Shown piece by piece: positions 1-9,800 of a stretch of 64,000 nt of DNA. The position numbers and the translations under genes are program-made. The stretch spans positions 2,356,001-2,420,000 of the forward strand of contig NZ_JAJJMO010000001.1 in assembly GCF_020905345.1 (NCBI RefSeq), read 5' to 3'. This stretch comes from Flavobacterium pisciphilum. Its GTDB lineage: Bacteria; Bacteroidota; Bacteroidia; Flavobacteriales; Flavobacteriaceae. Each line of letters begins with the position of its first letter. The first letter of the stretch is position 1. The notes under the pieces are model-generated. The model did not search any database. It was not told where the DNA came from and saw only the letters and a program-made list of their open reading frames with translations.

Positions 1-785
1 AATAATGGAAACTCATATAAGTTATACCAGATTCCTTTGGCGGTTCGTTTTTGTAAAACTGTATTCCCTATTTCGTCTTCTACTACTAGATAATTAAAAT
101 ACCGAGTAGTCACTTTTAGCTTTTTTGATTTTACTGGTAACAATTCAACTTTCTTCTTCTGTAATGCTGCACAACTCTCATTAAATACACAAATCAAACA
201 ATTCGGACTTTTAGGCACACATTGCAGCGCTCCAAACTCCATTATTGCCTGATTAAAAATCGCAGGATTATCTTTAGGCATTAATTCATAGGCCAAAGCA
301 GCAAATTCTTTTTTTGTCGAAGCCAAAGCAATATCTGTTTCAACATCAAAGTAACGTGATAAAACACGAAATACATTTCCATCAACAACTGGAACAGCTT
401 CGTTATAAGAAAATGATGCAATCGCTGCTGCTGTATATTCCCCTACTCCTTTTAGTTTTAATAGATCAACATAAGTTCCAGGAAAAACCCCATTTAATTC
501 ATTGGCGACGAATTTTGCGGTTTGATGCAAGTTTCTAGCTCGCGAATAATACCCTAATCCTTGCCAAAGTTTCAAAACTTGCTCTTCATCAGCGTTAGCC
601 AAATCAAAAACTGTAGGAAATTCTTTCGTAAAAGATAAAAAATAAGGCATTCCTTGCGCTACTCTTGTCTGTTGTAGCATTATTTCTGATAGCCAAATAG
701 GGTAAGAATCGACAGTATTTCGCCATGGCAAATCGCGTTTATTTTGTAAATACCATTTTATCAATTGTTTAGAAAAACTCATCAT
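1..785 (-). CDS. mutY: A/G-specific adenine glycosylase MutY (3' end beyond window)
   Basis: DNA repair glycosylase that removes adenine mispaired with 8-oxoguanine. The frame is open from about 785 to the window edge, so roughly 260 N-terminal residues are visible and the C-terminal NUDIX-like part is cut off. Visible marks are SEIMLQQTRV near residue 32, the helix-hairpin-helix GVGEYTAAAI, the catalytic aspartate in VPVVDGNVFR, and the iron-sulfur signature C-x6-C-x2-C-x5-C. Two adjacent ATGs (785 and 782) could start it. A TACTTTTG -7 box (800-807, minus strand) leaves a leader of only about 10 bases. It is divergent from the HU gene. The family call is secure; the exact start is not. Confidence 0.95.
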   Translation of the reverse strand, partial: MMSFSKQLIKWYLQNKRDLPWRNTVDSYPIWLSEIMLQQTRVAQGMPYFLSFTKEFPTVFDLANADEEQVLKLWQGLGYYSRARNLHQTAKFVANELNGVFPGTYVDLLKLKGVGEYTAAAIASFSYNEAVPVVDGNVFRVLSRYFDVETDIALASTKKEFAALAYELMPKDNPAIFNQAIMEFGALQCVPKSPNCLICVFNESCAALQKKKVELLPVKSKKLKVTTRYFNYLVVEDEIGNTVLQKRTAKGIWYNLYEFPL

Positions 786-799
786 TAAATATTAGACAA

Positions 800-807
800 C
801 AAAAGTA
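800..807 (-). promoter_or_regulatory. -7 element for mutY
   Basis: Minus-strand TACTTTTG matches the Bacteroidota TAnnTTTG -7 consensus and sits 15-18 bases before the mutY start codons. No clear -33 TTG is seen at the usual spacing. Confidence 0.5.
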
Positions 808-840
808 AAAGTTTATGTAATTAAAATTTAACGAATTAGC

Positions 841-872
841 TTGAATATTTGTTTTTTTAATTCCTATATTTG
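841..872 (+). promoter_or_regulatory. Bacteroidota promoter of the HU gene
   Basis: TTG at 841-843 and TATATTTG at 865-872 with a 21-base spacer match the -33/-7 promoter of Flavobacterium. Transcription would start near 879, about 35 bases before the HU start codon. Confidence 0.7.
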
Positions 873-913
873 CAAACTCAAAAAATAGTATACCATTATA
901 AATAGGAAAGAAA

Positions 914-1204
914 ATGACGAAAGCAGATATCGTAGCGAAAATTTCAGAAAAATTAGGTCTTGAAAAAGGTGATGTTCAAGCAACTGTAGAGACTTTTATG
1001 AATGAAGTAAAAACTTCATTAGAAACTGGAGACAATGTTTATTTAAGAGGTTTTGGTAGTTTTATTGTAAAAACCAGAGCTGAAAAGACTGGAAGAAACA
1101 TTTCTAAAAATACCACTATTAAAATTCCGGCACATAACATTCCTGCGTTTAAACCTGCAAAAGTTTTTGTAGAAGGAGTAAAAACAAATAACGAAGCAAA
1201 ATAA
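914..1204 (+). CDS. HU/IHF family DNA-binding protein
   Basis: Histone-like nucleoid protein that binds and bends DNA as a dimer. The 96-residue length is normal for the family. It begins MTKADIVAKIS, has the central GFGSF turn near residues 46-50 and the beta-arm ending in NIPAFKPAKVF, all typical of HU/IHF. The start is set by the promoter at 841-872. The next gene, 31 bases downstream, encodes a tiny basic protein and lies before a shared terminator, so the two are probably cotranscribed. Whether it acts as HU or as a more sequence-specific IHF-like subunit cannot be told from sequence. Confidence 0.95.
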   Translation: MTKADIVAKISEKLGLEKGDVQATVETFMNEVKTSLETGDNVYLRGFGSFIVKTRAEKTGRNISKNTTIKIPAHNIPAFKPAKVFVEGVKTNNEAK

Positions 1205-1235
1205 TACTATTAATTAATCATAAAATCGATAAGAT

Positions 1236-1328
1236 ATGCCAAGTGGTAAAAAAAGAAAGAGACATAAGGTAGCAACTCACAAACGTAAAAAAAGAGCGAG
1301 AGCTAACCGTCACAAAAAGAAAAAGTAG
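1236..1328 (+). CDS. 30-residue AURKAIP1/COX24-domain-like basic protein, probably ribosome-associated
   Basis: A tiny ORF of 30 residues, too short for usual gene callers. About 60% of residues are Lys, Arg or His; it starts MPSGKKRKRHK and ends NRHKKKK. This lysine/arginine/histidine pattern resembles the C-terminal segment of mitochondrial COX24/AURKAIP1 (mitoribosomal protein mS38), and small proteins of this type are annotated in Bacteroidota. Its place between an HU gene and RNase G, with a terminator overlapping its stop codon, supports a real expressed gene. The ribosomal role is inferred from family resemblance and composition only. Confidence 0.75.
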   Translation: MPSGKKRKRHKVATHKRKKRARANRHKKKK

Positions 1329-1350
1329 TTTTAAACTACTTTTTTCTTTT
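1321..1350 (+). terminator. Terminator of the HU / small basic protein unit
   Basis: AAAAGTAGTTT faces AAACTACTTTT around an AT centre and is followed by a T-rich run. The stop codon TAG lies inside the stem. Confidence 0.75.
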
Positions 1351-1377
1351 TAAACGTTCATTGAAATTGAAAATTAG

Positions 1378-1419
1378 TACTCAGTCATCAATACACAGTA
1401 TTCAGTCTACTGATTACAT
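1378..1419. repeat. Degenerate period-7 tandem repeat
   Basis: Six successive heptamers read TACTCAG, TCATCAA, TACACAG, TATTCAG, TCTACTG, ATTACAT. The 263-base gap between the small basic gene and RNase G otherwise shows no gene. Confidence 0.6.
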
Positions 1420-1498
1420 AGAAATGCTTGCTGCCAGCTAATTTTCCCCGGGTTCAATACCTGTTAAAAATATTGTTTAATCCATCCTTACAATTCAG

Positions 1499-1575
1499 TT
1501 ATGAGTTATATGTTATGAGTTTAAGAGTTGCAAAAGCTATGAACTGAAAACTGTGAACTGAAAACTAAAAAGTTC
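1499..1575. repeat. Degenerate period-7 tandem repeat, second tract
   Basis: Heptamers TTATGAG, TTATATG, TTATGAG, TTTAAGA, then GAACTGA, AAACTGT, GAACTGA, AAACTAA run in register up to just before the RNase G start at 1592. Confidence 0.65.
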
Positions 1576-1591
1576 GGATAAAAATTTACAA

Positions 1592-3136
1592 ATGAATAAA
1601 GAATTAATCATTAGATCAAGTTCTGATTTCGTAGATTTTGCCTTATTAAAAGATGGAAAACTAATTGAATTACACAAAGAAGAAGAGAAAAGCAATTTTC
1701 AAGTTGGTGATATTTTTATAGCCAAGATAAGAAAACCAGTTGCTGGACTTAATGCTGCTTTTGTAAATGTAGGCTTCGAAAAAGATGCCTTTTTACATTA
1801 TCACGACTTAGGACCTAACTTAGCTTCTCAATTGAAATTCATAAAACTTGTAAGCGCAGGTAAATTAAAAGATTTCTCCCTAAAAACCTTTCAGTTTGAA
1901 AAAGAGATTGATAAAGACGGCACCATTACTGATATTTTAAGTGCTAATCAATCTGTTTTAGTACAAGTCGTAAAAGAACCAATATCTACTAAAGGTCCAA
2001 GAATTAGTGCAGAACTATCTTTGGCTGGACGTTTTATTGTTCTTGTTCCTTTTTCTGATCGCGTCTCTATTTCACAAAAAATAGAAGACAAAAAAGAAAA
2101 GGATCGTTTAAAAAAACTTGTATTATCGATCAAACCTAAAGGATTTGGTGTTATTGTTCGCACAGTAGCCGAAGGCAAAAACGTAGCCGAATTAGAAAAA
2201 GATTTGCAGAACCTGCTTAGCAGATGGACTGCAATGTGTAAAAAATTACCAACTGCTCATCATCCATCCAAAGTATTAGGAGAACTCAATAGAGCTTCTT
2301 CAATATTGAGAGATGTATTTAATGATACCTTTAGTGGTATTCAAATTGATGATGAAGAGTTGTACCATCAAACGAAGGATTATCTGCAAGAAATTGCACC
2401 TTCAAAACAATCGATTGTTAAGTTTTATCAATCAAATGATACTCCCATTTTTGAGAAATACAACATTGAGAGACAAATCAAAACTTCTTTTGGGAGAACT
2501 GTTTCGATGAGCAAAGGGGCTTATCTTATTATCGAACACACTGAAGCTTTACACGTTATAGACGTAAATAGCGGAAACCGTTCTAATAAGGCCACTAATC
2601 AAGAAGATACAGCCATGGAAGTTAATATGATTGCTGCTGCCGAAATCGCTAGACAATTGCGTTTACGTGATATGGGTGGAATAATCGTAGTTGATTTTAT
2701 TGATATGTCTAATCCTGAAAACAGGAAGATTTTGTTCGACTTCTTGCGAGAAGAAATGAGCGACGATAAAGCAAAACATAAAATCTTACCACCTAGCAAA
2801 TTTGGATTAGTTCAAATTACAAGACAAAGAGTAAGACCCGAAGTAAACATTAAAACTAGAGAAGAAAATCCTAACAATGAAAATGGCGAAATTGAAGCGC
2901 CAATTTTAATCATTGACAGAATCACTGCTGATTTAGAAAGACATTTAAAAACCCACAAAAAAGTTGTGCTTAATACACACCCATTTGTGGCTGCATACCT
3001 CAGTAAAGGTTTTCCATCAATACGTTCAAAATGGTTTTTTGAATATAAAAAATGGGTGAAAATCATACCTCGTGACGCTTACACGTATTTAGAATATCAT
3101 TTCTATGATAAAGACGGAAATGTTATTAAAGAATAA
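1592..3136 (+). CDS. rng: Ribonuclease G/E family endoribonuclease
   Basis: Cytoplasmic endoribonuclease that cuts single-stranded RNA and matures rRNA. At 514 residues it matches RNase G rather than the long RNase E. An S1-like RNA-binding region lies near residues 35-110 (GDIFIAKIRKPVAGLNAAFV). The metal-binding aspartates fall in HVIDVNSGNR (D324) and IIVVDFIDM (D368), spaced like D303/D346 of Escherichia coli RNase E. After the TRQRVRPEV segment, the position normally holding the zinc-link CPxCxGxG reads NPNNENGEIE (about residues 426-435), so both cysteines are missing. A terminator follows the stop. Confidence 0.95.
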   Translation: MNKELIIRSSSDFVDFALLKDGKLIELHKEEEKSNFQVGDIFIAKIRKPVAGLNAAFVNVGFEKDAFLHYHDLGPNLASQLKFIKLVSAGKLKDFSLKTFQFEKEIDKDGTITDILSANQSVLVQVVKEPISTKGPRISAELSLAGRFIVLVPFSDRVSISQKIEDKKEKDRLKKLVLSIKPKGFGVIVRTVAEGKNVAELEKDLQNLLSRWTAMCKKLPTAHHPSKVLGELNRASSILRDVFNDTFSGIQIDDEELYHQTKDYLQEIAPSKQSIVKFYQSNDTPIFEKYNIERQIKTSFGRTVSMSKGAYLIIEHTEALHVIDVNSGNRSNKATNQEDTAMEVNMIAAAEIARQLRLRDMGGIIVVDFIDMSNPENRKILFDFLREEMSDDKAKHKILPPSKFGLVQITRQRVRPEVNIKTREENPNNENGEIEAPILIIDRITADLERHLKTHKKVVLNTHPFVAAYLSKGFPSIRSKWFFEYKKWVKIIPRDAYTYLEYHFYDKDGNVIKE

Positions 3137-3142
3137 AACAAG

Positions 3143-3174
3143 AAACCGCCTCTCGAAAGATTGGCGGTTTTTTT
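3143..3174 (+). terminator. Terminator after RNase G
   Basis: AAACCGCC / GGCGGTTT stem with a 12-base loop and a run of seven T, starting 7 bases after the rng stop codon. Confidence 0.9.
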
Positions 3175-3239
3175 GTACCTATAAATTAAAAACACCTATA
3201 AGTATCACAAATAAGTACAAGAAGTCAAAGCCTTTTTCT

Positions 3240-3247
3240 TACATTTG
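3240..3247 (+). promoter_or_regulatory. -7 element for the 3278 gene
   Basis: TACATTTG fits TAnnTTTG and is 30 bases before the start codon. No well-placed -33 TTG is seen. Confidence 0.45.
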
Positions 3248-3277
3248 AATCAGATTTAAATAGTCAAATTACCAAAA

Positions 3278-4048
3278 ATGCATTTATCAAAATACTTCTA
3301 TTATTTCATAATCTCTTTTATTTTACTCTCACCTAAAGCGGTAGCACAAAATGATACCATTTATTTTGACATAAATTGGAAAAACACTAACAAAGAATCA
3401 GCCCTTTATTACAGAGTCAAACCCGTAAAGATAAAGACCAAAAATGCCATTGGTTATAAAATAAACAATATCGATTCTGTTTATGCAATTAATGATTATT
3501 ACTTAAAAAGTGATAAAATACAATTTCAAGGTTACTCTGAAGACAAAGAAGGGAAATACCTTGTTGGCAAAGCAAAATGGTATAATGAAAATGAAATCCT
3601 TGTAGCTTCTAAAGATTATAATTACAAAGAGAGCAACAATTCCAGATTTAGAGTTCCTGAATGGCCAATTATTTATCTCGGTTATTCAATTGCAACCAAA
3701 AGCCAATTTACTGGCGGTTTAGAATTTTGCTTAGACTGTAAAAACAAAAACAAACTCTTTTTAGGCTTAGGATACGGAATCACTAGCTATGATGGTAAAT
3801 ACTACGGCTTGCCTGACTTACATTTATCTTATAACATTGAGGAATTCTTATTTATAAAAACTGGTGGTTCTGATAAAAATGCCTACGCATTGGCTGGCCT
3901 AACATTCTTAAACATGATTGATTTAGGCTTTGGTTATTCAGCATCATTCAATAAAGAAAAAACACCCGTAATTAAAGGATTTACCTTCGGCATAACTTTT
4001 AGAATTACAAACAACAAGGATGTATATGGAAAGTTAAAAATAATGTAA
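3278..4048 (+). CDS. Secreted or outer-membrane protein of unknown function
   Basis: A 256-residue protein that I do not recognise as a named family. The N terminus is a signal peptide (residues 1-23, hydrophobic core FIISFILLS, cleavage after AVA-Q). The N-terminal half is charged and soluble-looking. The C-terminal 120 residues alternate hydrophobic and polar/aromatic residues with many glycines (GGLEFCL, LFLGLGYGI, IDLGFGYSA, GFTFGITFR), suggesting beta strands of an outer-membrane barrel. It is monocistronic and convergent with pbpC, leaving only a few bases between the stops. Function unknown. Confidence 0.8.
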   Translation: MHLSKYFYYFIISFILLSPKAVAQNDTIYFDINWKNTNKESALYYRVKPVKIKTKNAIGYKINNIDSVYAINDYYLKSDKIQFQGYSEDKEGKYLVGKAKWYNENEILVASKDYNYKESNNSRFRVPEWPIIYLGYSIATKSQFTGGLEFCLDCKNKNKLFLGLGYGITSYDGKYYGLPDLHLSYNIEEFLFIKTGGSDKNAYALAGLTFLNMIDLGFGYSASFNKEKTPVIKGFTFGITFRITNNKDVYGKLKIM

Positions 4049-4057
4049 ACTCATATA

Positions 4058-6433
4058 TTATTCCCTCACAACCTCAACTTTCCGTCTAATTTCATTTCCA
4101 AATTCATCTACTACTGTAATGTAATGAAATCCAGCTGTCATAACAATTGGTTTTTCATGAAAGACTTTAGTCTCTCCTTTATAGACATTATCTACATACC
4201 AAAACAACTGACTTTCTCTTTGTGAATAGGCTACTTTTAAAATTACTGGCTGTACTTCGCTATTAAAGTTTTTAGTCAAATATATTTTGCTATTATTTTT
4301 AGGGTAAATAAAATCCATAGAAGCAGTTTGTGTCCCTACACAATTTTCTCTAAATGGTGGTAACGGCATATATTCAATATGTTTGCTTTTATAGTACCAT
4401 GCCATAACAGGAGGTAAAACAAACCAATTCTTCACAACCATATTTTCAATACTTTCACAACTACTATTAACTTGAAATTTTTCGGTTTGATCTAAATGTA
4501 CTGTTTTATGATATGGACAAATTGAAGTTGTCTTTCCTTTTAGTGTAACCCATTGTTTAATTTTTGGACAACCTTCTTTGGCCAAATGCCCACTTAAACG
4601 GCATACCTCAACCTCGTCTAAATCCTTGTGGGGAGTTGTAAACCATTTTTGTCTAGGCAACAAATTAAACACATCAAATAAAATTGGTGCTGCACTTGTA
4701 ACACCTGTCAATGTTGGCCTTCCCTCACCTGTAGCATTTCCTACCCAAATTCCAACTACATATCTGGAATTTGTTCCAATCGCCCAAGCATCCCGATTCC
4801 CAAAACTTGTACCTGTTTTCCATGCTATCTTAAGCGAACTGTCATAAAACTTCCAAGCCTCATCTCCTTCAGGTCTATTTACCTCTTCCATGGCGTTATA
4901 CGTCAACCAAATCGAACCAGCGCCTAATATGTTCTTCTGAGTGCTTTCATCTCCAAAATCGACCTCTAAATCGTTTTCATAATTCAACTCTGTAAATTCA
5001 TTTGTTCGGTACTTACCATTGCTTTTATTAAAATAATTTACTGTGGATGACATACCCGCATAACTACGACACAAATCCCATAAATTACTTTCAGCTCCAC
5101 CAAGAATAAGCGACAAGCCATAATGATCTGGTGGTTTTGAAATATTTTTTAATTTGAATTTTTGCAATTCTTCGTAGAATTTATTTACTCCAAAATCCTG
5201 CAGCATTAAAACGGAAGGAATATTAAGAGAACGAGCTAGCGCACGATGGGCAGGCACTGCGCCATCAAATGTTAAATTGAAATTTTGAGGTGTATATCCA
5301 GCAATTTGAGTTGGTACATCGGCAACCAAAGCATTAGGTAATAATTCGCCATCATCAAGCATTGCTGCATACAGCAAAGGCTTTAAGATACTCCCTGTAC
5401 TTCTTGGTGCATCTATAATATCAACATCTTTTTGATGGTCTCTATCGGTTGGAGAATTACCAACATAACTTATCACATTCCTATTAGAAACATCAATTAC
5501 CAAAATAGCCAGATTACTAACTTCATTCTGCTTATATTGATTGTAATAATATTTTGCAATTTGATTTACCCTATTCTGCAAAGCATAACCTACCGTAGTT
5601 TTCACCCTTGCTCCTTCTTGGTTTTTAGCGACACGCTGTAATAAATGCGGAGCTATTTGTGGTAAGTCATACGGTTTTCCCGGCAAAGGTTCTTCTACAG
5701 AAAGTTCATATGTTTGCTTATCAATAATTCCTTGCTCATTAAGCTTACGCAAAAGACGGTTGCGCTTCTCTAATAACTTTATTTGATTCTTTCCTGGGTA
5801 AATTAAGCTTGGAGCATTTGGCAAAACTGCTAACGTAGCATTCTCTGCCCATGACAATTGATTTGATTTGACTCCAAAATACCTCCACGAAGCCATTTCC
5901 AGACCTACAACATTACCTCCAAAAGGGGCGTGCGCCGCATATAATTCTAAGATTTCATCTTTTGAATACCCCAACTCCAATCTTGTTGCAAGAACTACTT
6001 CGACAAGTTTTTCTAAATAAGTTCTTCCTTTTCCTTTTCTTGATAATCGAATTACTTGCTGTGTAAGTGTACTACCTCCACGAACAACTTTTCCTGCTTT
6101 TCTATTTTGCTTGATTGCATTAACCATAGCAATTGGATTAAAACCCGGATGCTTATAGAAATATTCATCTTCAAAATAAACGATACATTTCTTGAATTTA
6201 TCTGGAACACTATCCTGTGCAGGAAATCGCCACTGACCGTCGCGAGCAATTTTTGCTCCCAGTAACTCTCCTTCCTTACTTTCTATAACTGTAGAATATG
6301 GCTCTTGAAATAAAGTACGTGGCAATGAAAAATAATAAATCACCACTAACAAAAATGCTAGTAGTGATTTTATCTTATTCTGTTTTATCCAATTTATAAT
6401 GCGTTGAAAGAACGCTTTTAATTTATTTTTCAA
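4058..6433 (-). CDS. pbpC: Penicillin-binding protein 1C, bifunctional transglycosylase/transpeptidase
   Basis: Inner-membrane peptidoglycan synthase of 791 residues. An N-terminal transmembrane helix (about 22-38) is followed by the GT51 glycosyltransferase domain, with EDEYFYKHPGF and GGSTLTQQ near residues 90-125. The transpeptidase domain has the SxxK nucleophile in STGSILK (S348) and the KTG motif in KTGTSFGNRDAWAIG. The C-terminal 100 residues are the PBP1C-type BiPBP_C domain. Its upstream neighbour is an alpha-2-macroglobulin lipoprotein, the same pairing as E. coli pbpC-yfhM, in which the macroglobulin is thought to guard the cell wall. Confidence 0.95.
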   Translation of the reverse strand: MKNKLKAFFQRIINWIKQNKIKSLLAFLLVVIYYFSLPRTLFQEPYSTVIESKEGELLGAKIARDGQWRFPAQDSVPDKFKKCIVYFEDEYFYKHPGFNPIAMVNAIKQNRKAGKVVRGGSTLTQQVIRLSRKGKGRTYLEKLVEVVLATRLELGYSKDEILELYAAHAPFGGNVVGLEMASWRYFGVKSNQLSWAENATLAVLPNAPSLIYPGKNQIKLLEKRNRLLRKLNEQGIIDKQTYELSVEEPLPGKPYDLPQIAPHLLQRVAKNQEGARVKTTVGYALQNRVNQIAKYYYNQYKQNEVSNLAILVIDVSNRNVISYVGNSPTDRDHQKDVDIIDAPRSTGSILKPLLYAAMLDDGELLPNALVADVPTQIAGYTPQNFNLTFDGAVPAHRALARSLNIPSVLMLQDFGVNKFYEELQKFKLKNISKPPDHYGLSLILGGAESNLWDLCRSYAGMSSTVNYFNKSNGKYRTNEFTELNYENDLEVDFGDESTQKNILGAGSIWLTYNAMEEVNRPEGDEAWKFYDSSLKIAWKTGTSFGNRDAWAIGTNSRYVVGIWVGNATGEGRPTLTGVTSAAPILFDVFNLLPRQKWFTTPHKDLDEVEVCRLSGHLAKEGCPKIKQWVTLKGKTTSICPYHKTVHLDQTEKFQVNSSCESIENMVVKNWFVLPPVMAWYYKSKHIEYMPLPPFRENCVGTQTASMDFIYPKNNSKIYLTKNFNSEVQPVILKVAYSQRESQLFWYVDNVYKGETKVFHEKPIVMTAGFHYITVVDEFGNEIRRKVEVVRE

Positions 6434-6447
6434 AGTTTAATTATTTA

Positions 6448-6486
6448 ACCACAAAGAGCACAAAGTAATTCGCAAAGTTCACAAAG
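6448..6486. repeat. Degenerate period-9 repeat (CACAAAG units)
   Basis: ACCACAAAG, AGCACAAAG, a 3-base insertion, TTCGCAAAG, TTCACAAAG in direct array just upstream of pbpC. Confidence 0.65.
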
Positions 6487-6797
6487 AATATTCTTTTAAA
6501 AGTTTTAACGTTGTGACATTTGGTTAAGTTAGGAATGTCGCAACAGCGTATTTTCTACTTAACGAAAATATGAAATAAACATTAGTTCCGCTGAACTCCA
6601 ATATCACCAAACTCCTGCTAACGGTTACGCTTTTAAGTTTAGTATTAACTTATCTTTTGCTCACATTATAATTCAACAGTTGCTTTTTTTGCCAACAATC
6701 AATACATAATGTTATCCCACTTTTCCCTAATCGTTTCATTTTTCAACATAACCACTAACACTCAGATTAAGAAGATTTTTTACAGGTCAGAATTAAA

Positions 6798-6828
6798 AAA
6801 AATCAGCCAAAATCAGCTTAATCTGCGT
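6798..6828. repeat. Degenerate period-9 repeat (AATCAGC units)
   Basis: Read on the minus strand as GCAGATTAA, GCTGATTTT, GGCTGATTT, placed directly downstream of the macroglobulin stop codon. Confidence 0.55.
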
Positions 6829-6839
6829 GCTATTTAATT

Positions 6840-9800
6840 TTACTTCACAACCTCAACCCAGAATCCTTTTGTTCTTGCTAAGAACGTATTATCATACATT
6901 GCTTCACATTGCAATCCTGGTAAATAATAATTACCTAAATAAGACGCATTCAATAAAATTTTAAACACTTTGCTTTCTCCAGCTTTTAATCCAAAATAGA
7001 AATTAGTTCTATCATCACGGATATCAATATAATCCGCAATATTATTGGTTGCATCTCCATAATCTGTGAAACGAGTATTTACAATTTCGAATCCTGAAGG
7101 CAGAATCTGCGTTAATGCCACATTCTCTACACGCTCATTTGTTTGATTTCTAACCGTTACCTCAGCCACAAATTCTGTTCCTTGTGTGATTCTTGACACA
7201 TTAATAACTCCGCCTTTTCTGTTTTTGAAAACTATAGCAGCCGAAACATTGCTCTGAATTACATTCTCCTGACCAATTGGCAAGATACCTGTATTTAGTA
7301 CACGAACATAAATCGTATTCTTTTTATTATTTTTTAAAGTAACACTATTCGAACCTGTTTTAACTACTAAGCTTCTATCGGCAACTGTTTTATTTGTTTT
7401 TATGCTTTGCGTTTTACCTGCTGAGCTAAACTGCACATCAATTCCTTTAACTCCATTATTCAAAGAGAACTTAGACATTGCATATAAAGAATAAGCTGTT
7501 GTTTGTGTACTCATCCATTGATCACTTGCCATATTCTTAGCCAATTTTGTAGCCATCGCAAATGCTTTTTGTTTTTGATTTAATAACAACATAGTTTCCA
7601 AAGCCATCGCACGATTTCTATCACTTGAACCATAATAGTAATAATTATAATTTGTAGACTCATCATCGATTTTACTACTCAATAGTAATGCTGAAGCAGC
7701 ACTTTTTTGTCCTGCTAAAACATAAGCTGCAGCTAGTCTTAATTTCGTTTCGTTAGAAATTCCCTTTGTTTCACGCAATCTATTCATTGAAGACAAATCT
7801 GAAGAACCTGCCAAAGCCAATGTATATAAACGATAGGCTTGTGCCAAATCATTGCCATAGCGAACCTCAAATCTCCATTGTTTGGCTTCTTTTTGTTGAT
7901 ACGAAAGCCATTTTGATTTAAAATTAATTGGCAAAATATATCCTTTTTTCTCTGCCTCTATCATAAAATGCCCTGCATAAGAACTTCCCCAATCATCGGC
8001 AATTGCATTTCCTTGCCAGTATGGAAGCCCTCCATTTGATAATTGAAAACTACCTAATCTTACAATTCCAGCTGTAACATTCTTTTGAATAAGTTGTTGT
8101 CTAGTCACATCAATATCTGCCACATCATTTAGGAATAATTGCGGAAATACCGATGAAGTAGTTTGCTCTACACATCCATGTGGATACTGAATAAGAAATT
8201 GCAGTCTTCCATTTAAATTAATCGTCGGCATTGACGATACTTCTAGTTTAGCTTTATTACTTCCTGACACTCCAAATGTTTTCCAAACAATAGTTTTAGA
8301 GCTATTTGGCTCCAAAATCACATCTGTATAGGTATTTGTCACAGGATTTGGATTCGTCATATCTATCTCAACATCATAAACGGATTTTTCTTTCCCTGAT
8401 GTAGCAATAACTTGCACTTTGGCAATCCCAGTTAAACTACCTACTTCTAAATTAAAGTAAGCCATTTTTTCGTCTGGCTGTGCAAATGTTAATCCCTGAG
8501 TTGAACTTCCTATTACTCTTAATCCACTACTTGTTTTTATTTGAACTGTAACGTTTTTAATATTTTTTTCCATAGCAAAAATTGTAACTGGAATCGTCAC
8601 TTTTTCTGATGGAGAAATTTTTCTTGGCAATGAAGCCAATACCATTAACGGACTACGAACTGGAGTCGCTTTTTCAACACTTCCGTAAGCACTTGTATTT
8701 GCATCACCTGCAACCACCATTGTTCTTACTGAACCAATATATTTTGGCAATTTAATTTGATGTGTCTTCGTTTCTCCTTTTTTCAATTTAAATGGCCCAA
8801 GATAAATAACCACTGGTTTAAAGCGGTTTGCCTTTTTAGCTTTACCTCCACCTAAATCCTGATCACCACCAATACTAAATATCTGATTTACTTTACCTCC
8901 ATAGGCACCAATTACATCATCATACACATCCCAAGTTTTTACACCCAAAGCTTCTCTAACATAAAAACTATCCCAAGCATTTGGTGTTTTAAAACGAGTT
9001 AGATCCAACAGACCTTCATCGACTACAGCAATTGTGTATGTCATTTCCTTTCCTGTTTTTTCACTTACTTTTACTGGGAAGGTTTGTTCTGGCTTCAACA
9101 CATCTGGCATTGATATCGCAGGCGCAAGAATTGTTGTCTTATCAATTACTTCAATTGGAACAATTCCATACATACGAATTGGCGAATCATTTTTAGTCGA
9201 AGCATGCGGCTGTAAAAGGGTTATATTAAAATACACATTCGGTGCCATAGCTCCTGTAATTGGAACATCAACTTTAGTCTCTCCTTTTTGAGTATTTACC
9301 CATAACGTCTGTACTACTTTCGAGCCATTTTCTATAGAAACCAATGCACGACCTCCCTCACTTGAAGGGAAAGATATTTGAGCTTTTTCACCTACTGCAT
9401 AATTCTTTTTATCTGTAGAAAAAACAAGCATATTTGCTGTAGAAGCATCTGTGTTTCTTGTTTTACCTGACCAAATTGGCCAATCGATATTTACAGTTAT
9501 TGCCGATGCATGTCCGCTAACTTCATCCGAAACACGAATTAAGTAACGTCCCCATTCTTCGTCTGTTAATGCAAATTGGAAACTTCCTTTTCCACTTGCA
9601 TCAGTGTTTACTCTAAATGTTTTGTACGATATTGTAGCATTCGACGAATTATAATTGGATAAATTATCACTCGAAGCATCCCACCACCAGCGCCATTCTG
9701 TTTTATAAACTTTTACCTCTAAATTCCTCACCGCTTTTGGTCTTCCATTTTCATCAACGGTTACAACATCAAATCGATTCATTTTACGGGTTTCAAGCAT

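Larger units (their letters stand above)
6434..6839. other. Gene-free gap with period-9 repeats
   Basis: The 406-base gap between the macroglobulin gene and pbpC shows no ORF with coding character. It holds two degenerate repeat tracts (6448-6486 and about 6798-6828). A promoter for pbpC is not obvious. Confidence 0.6.
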
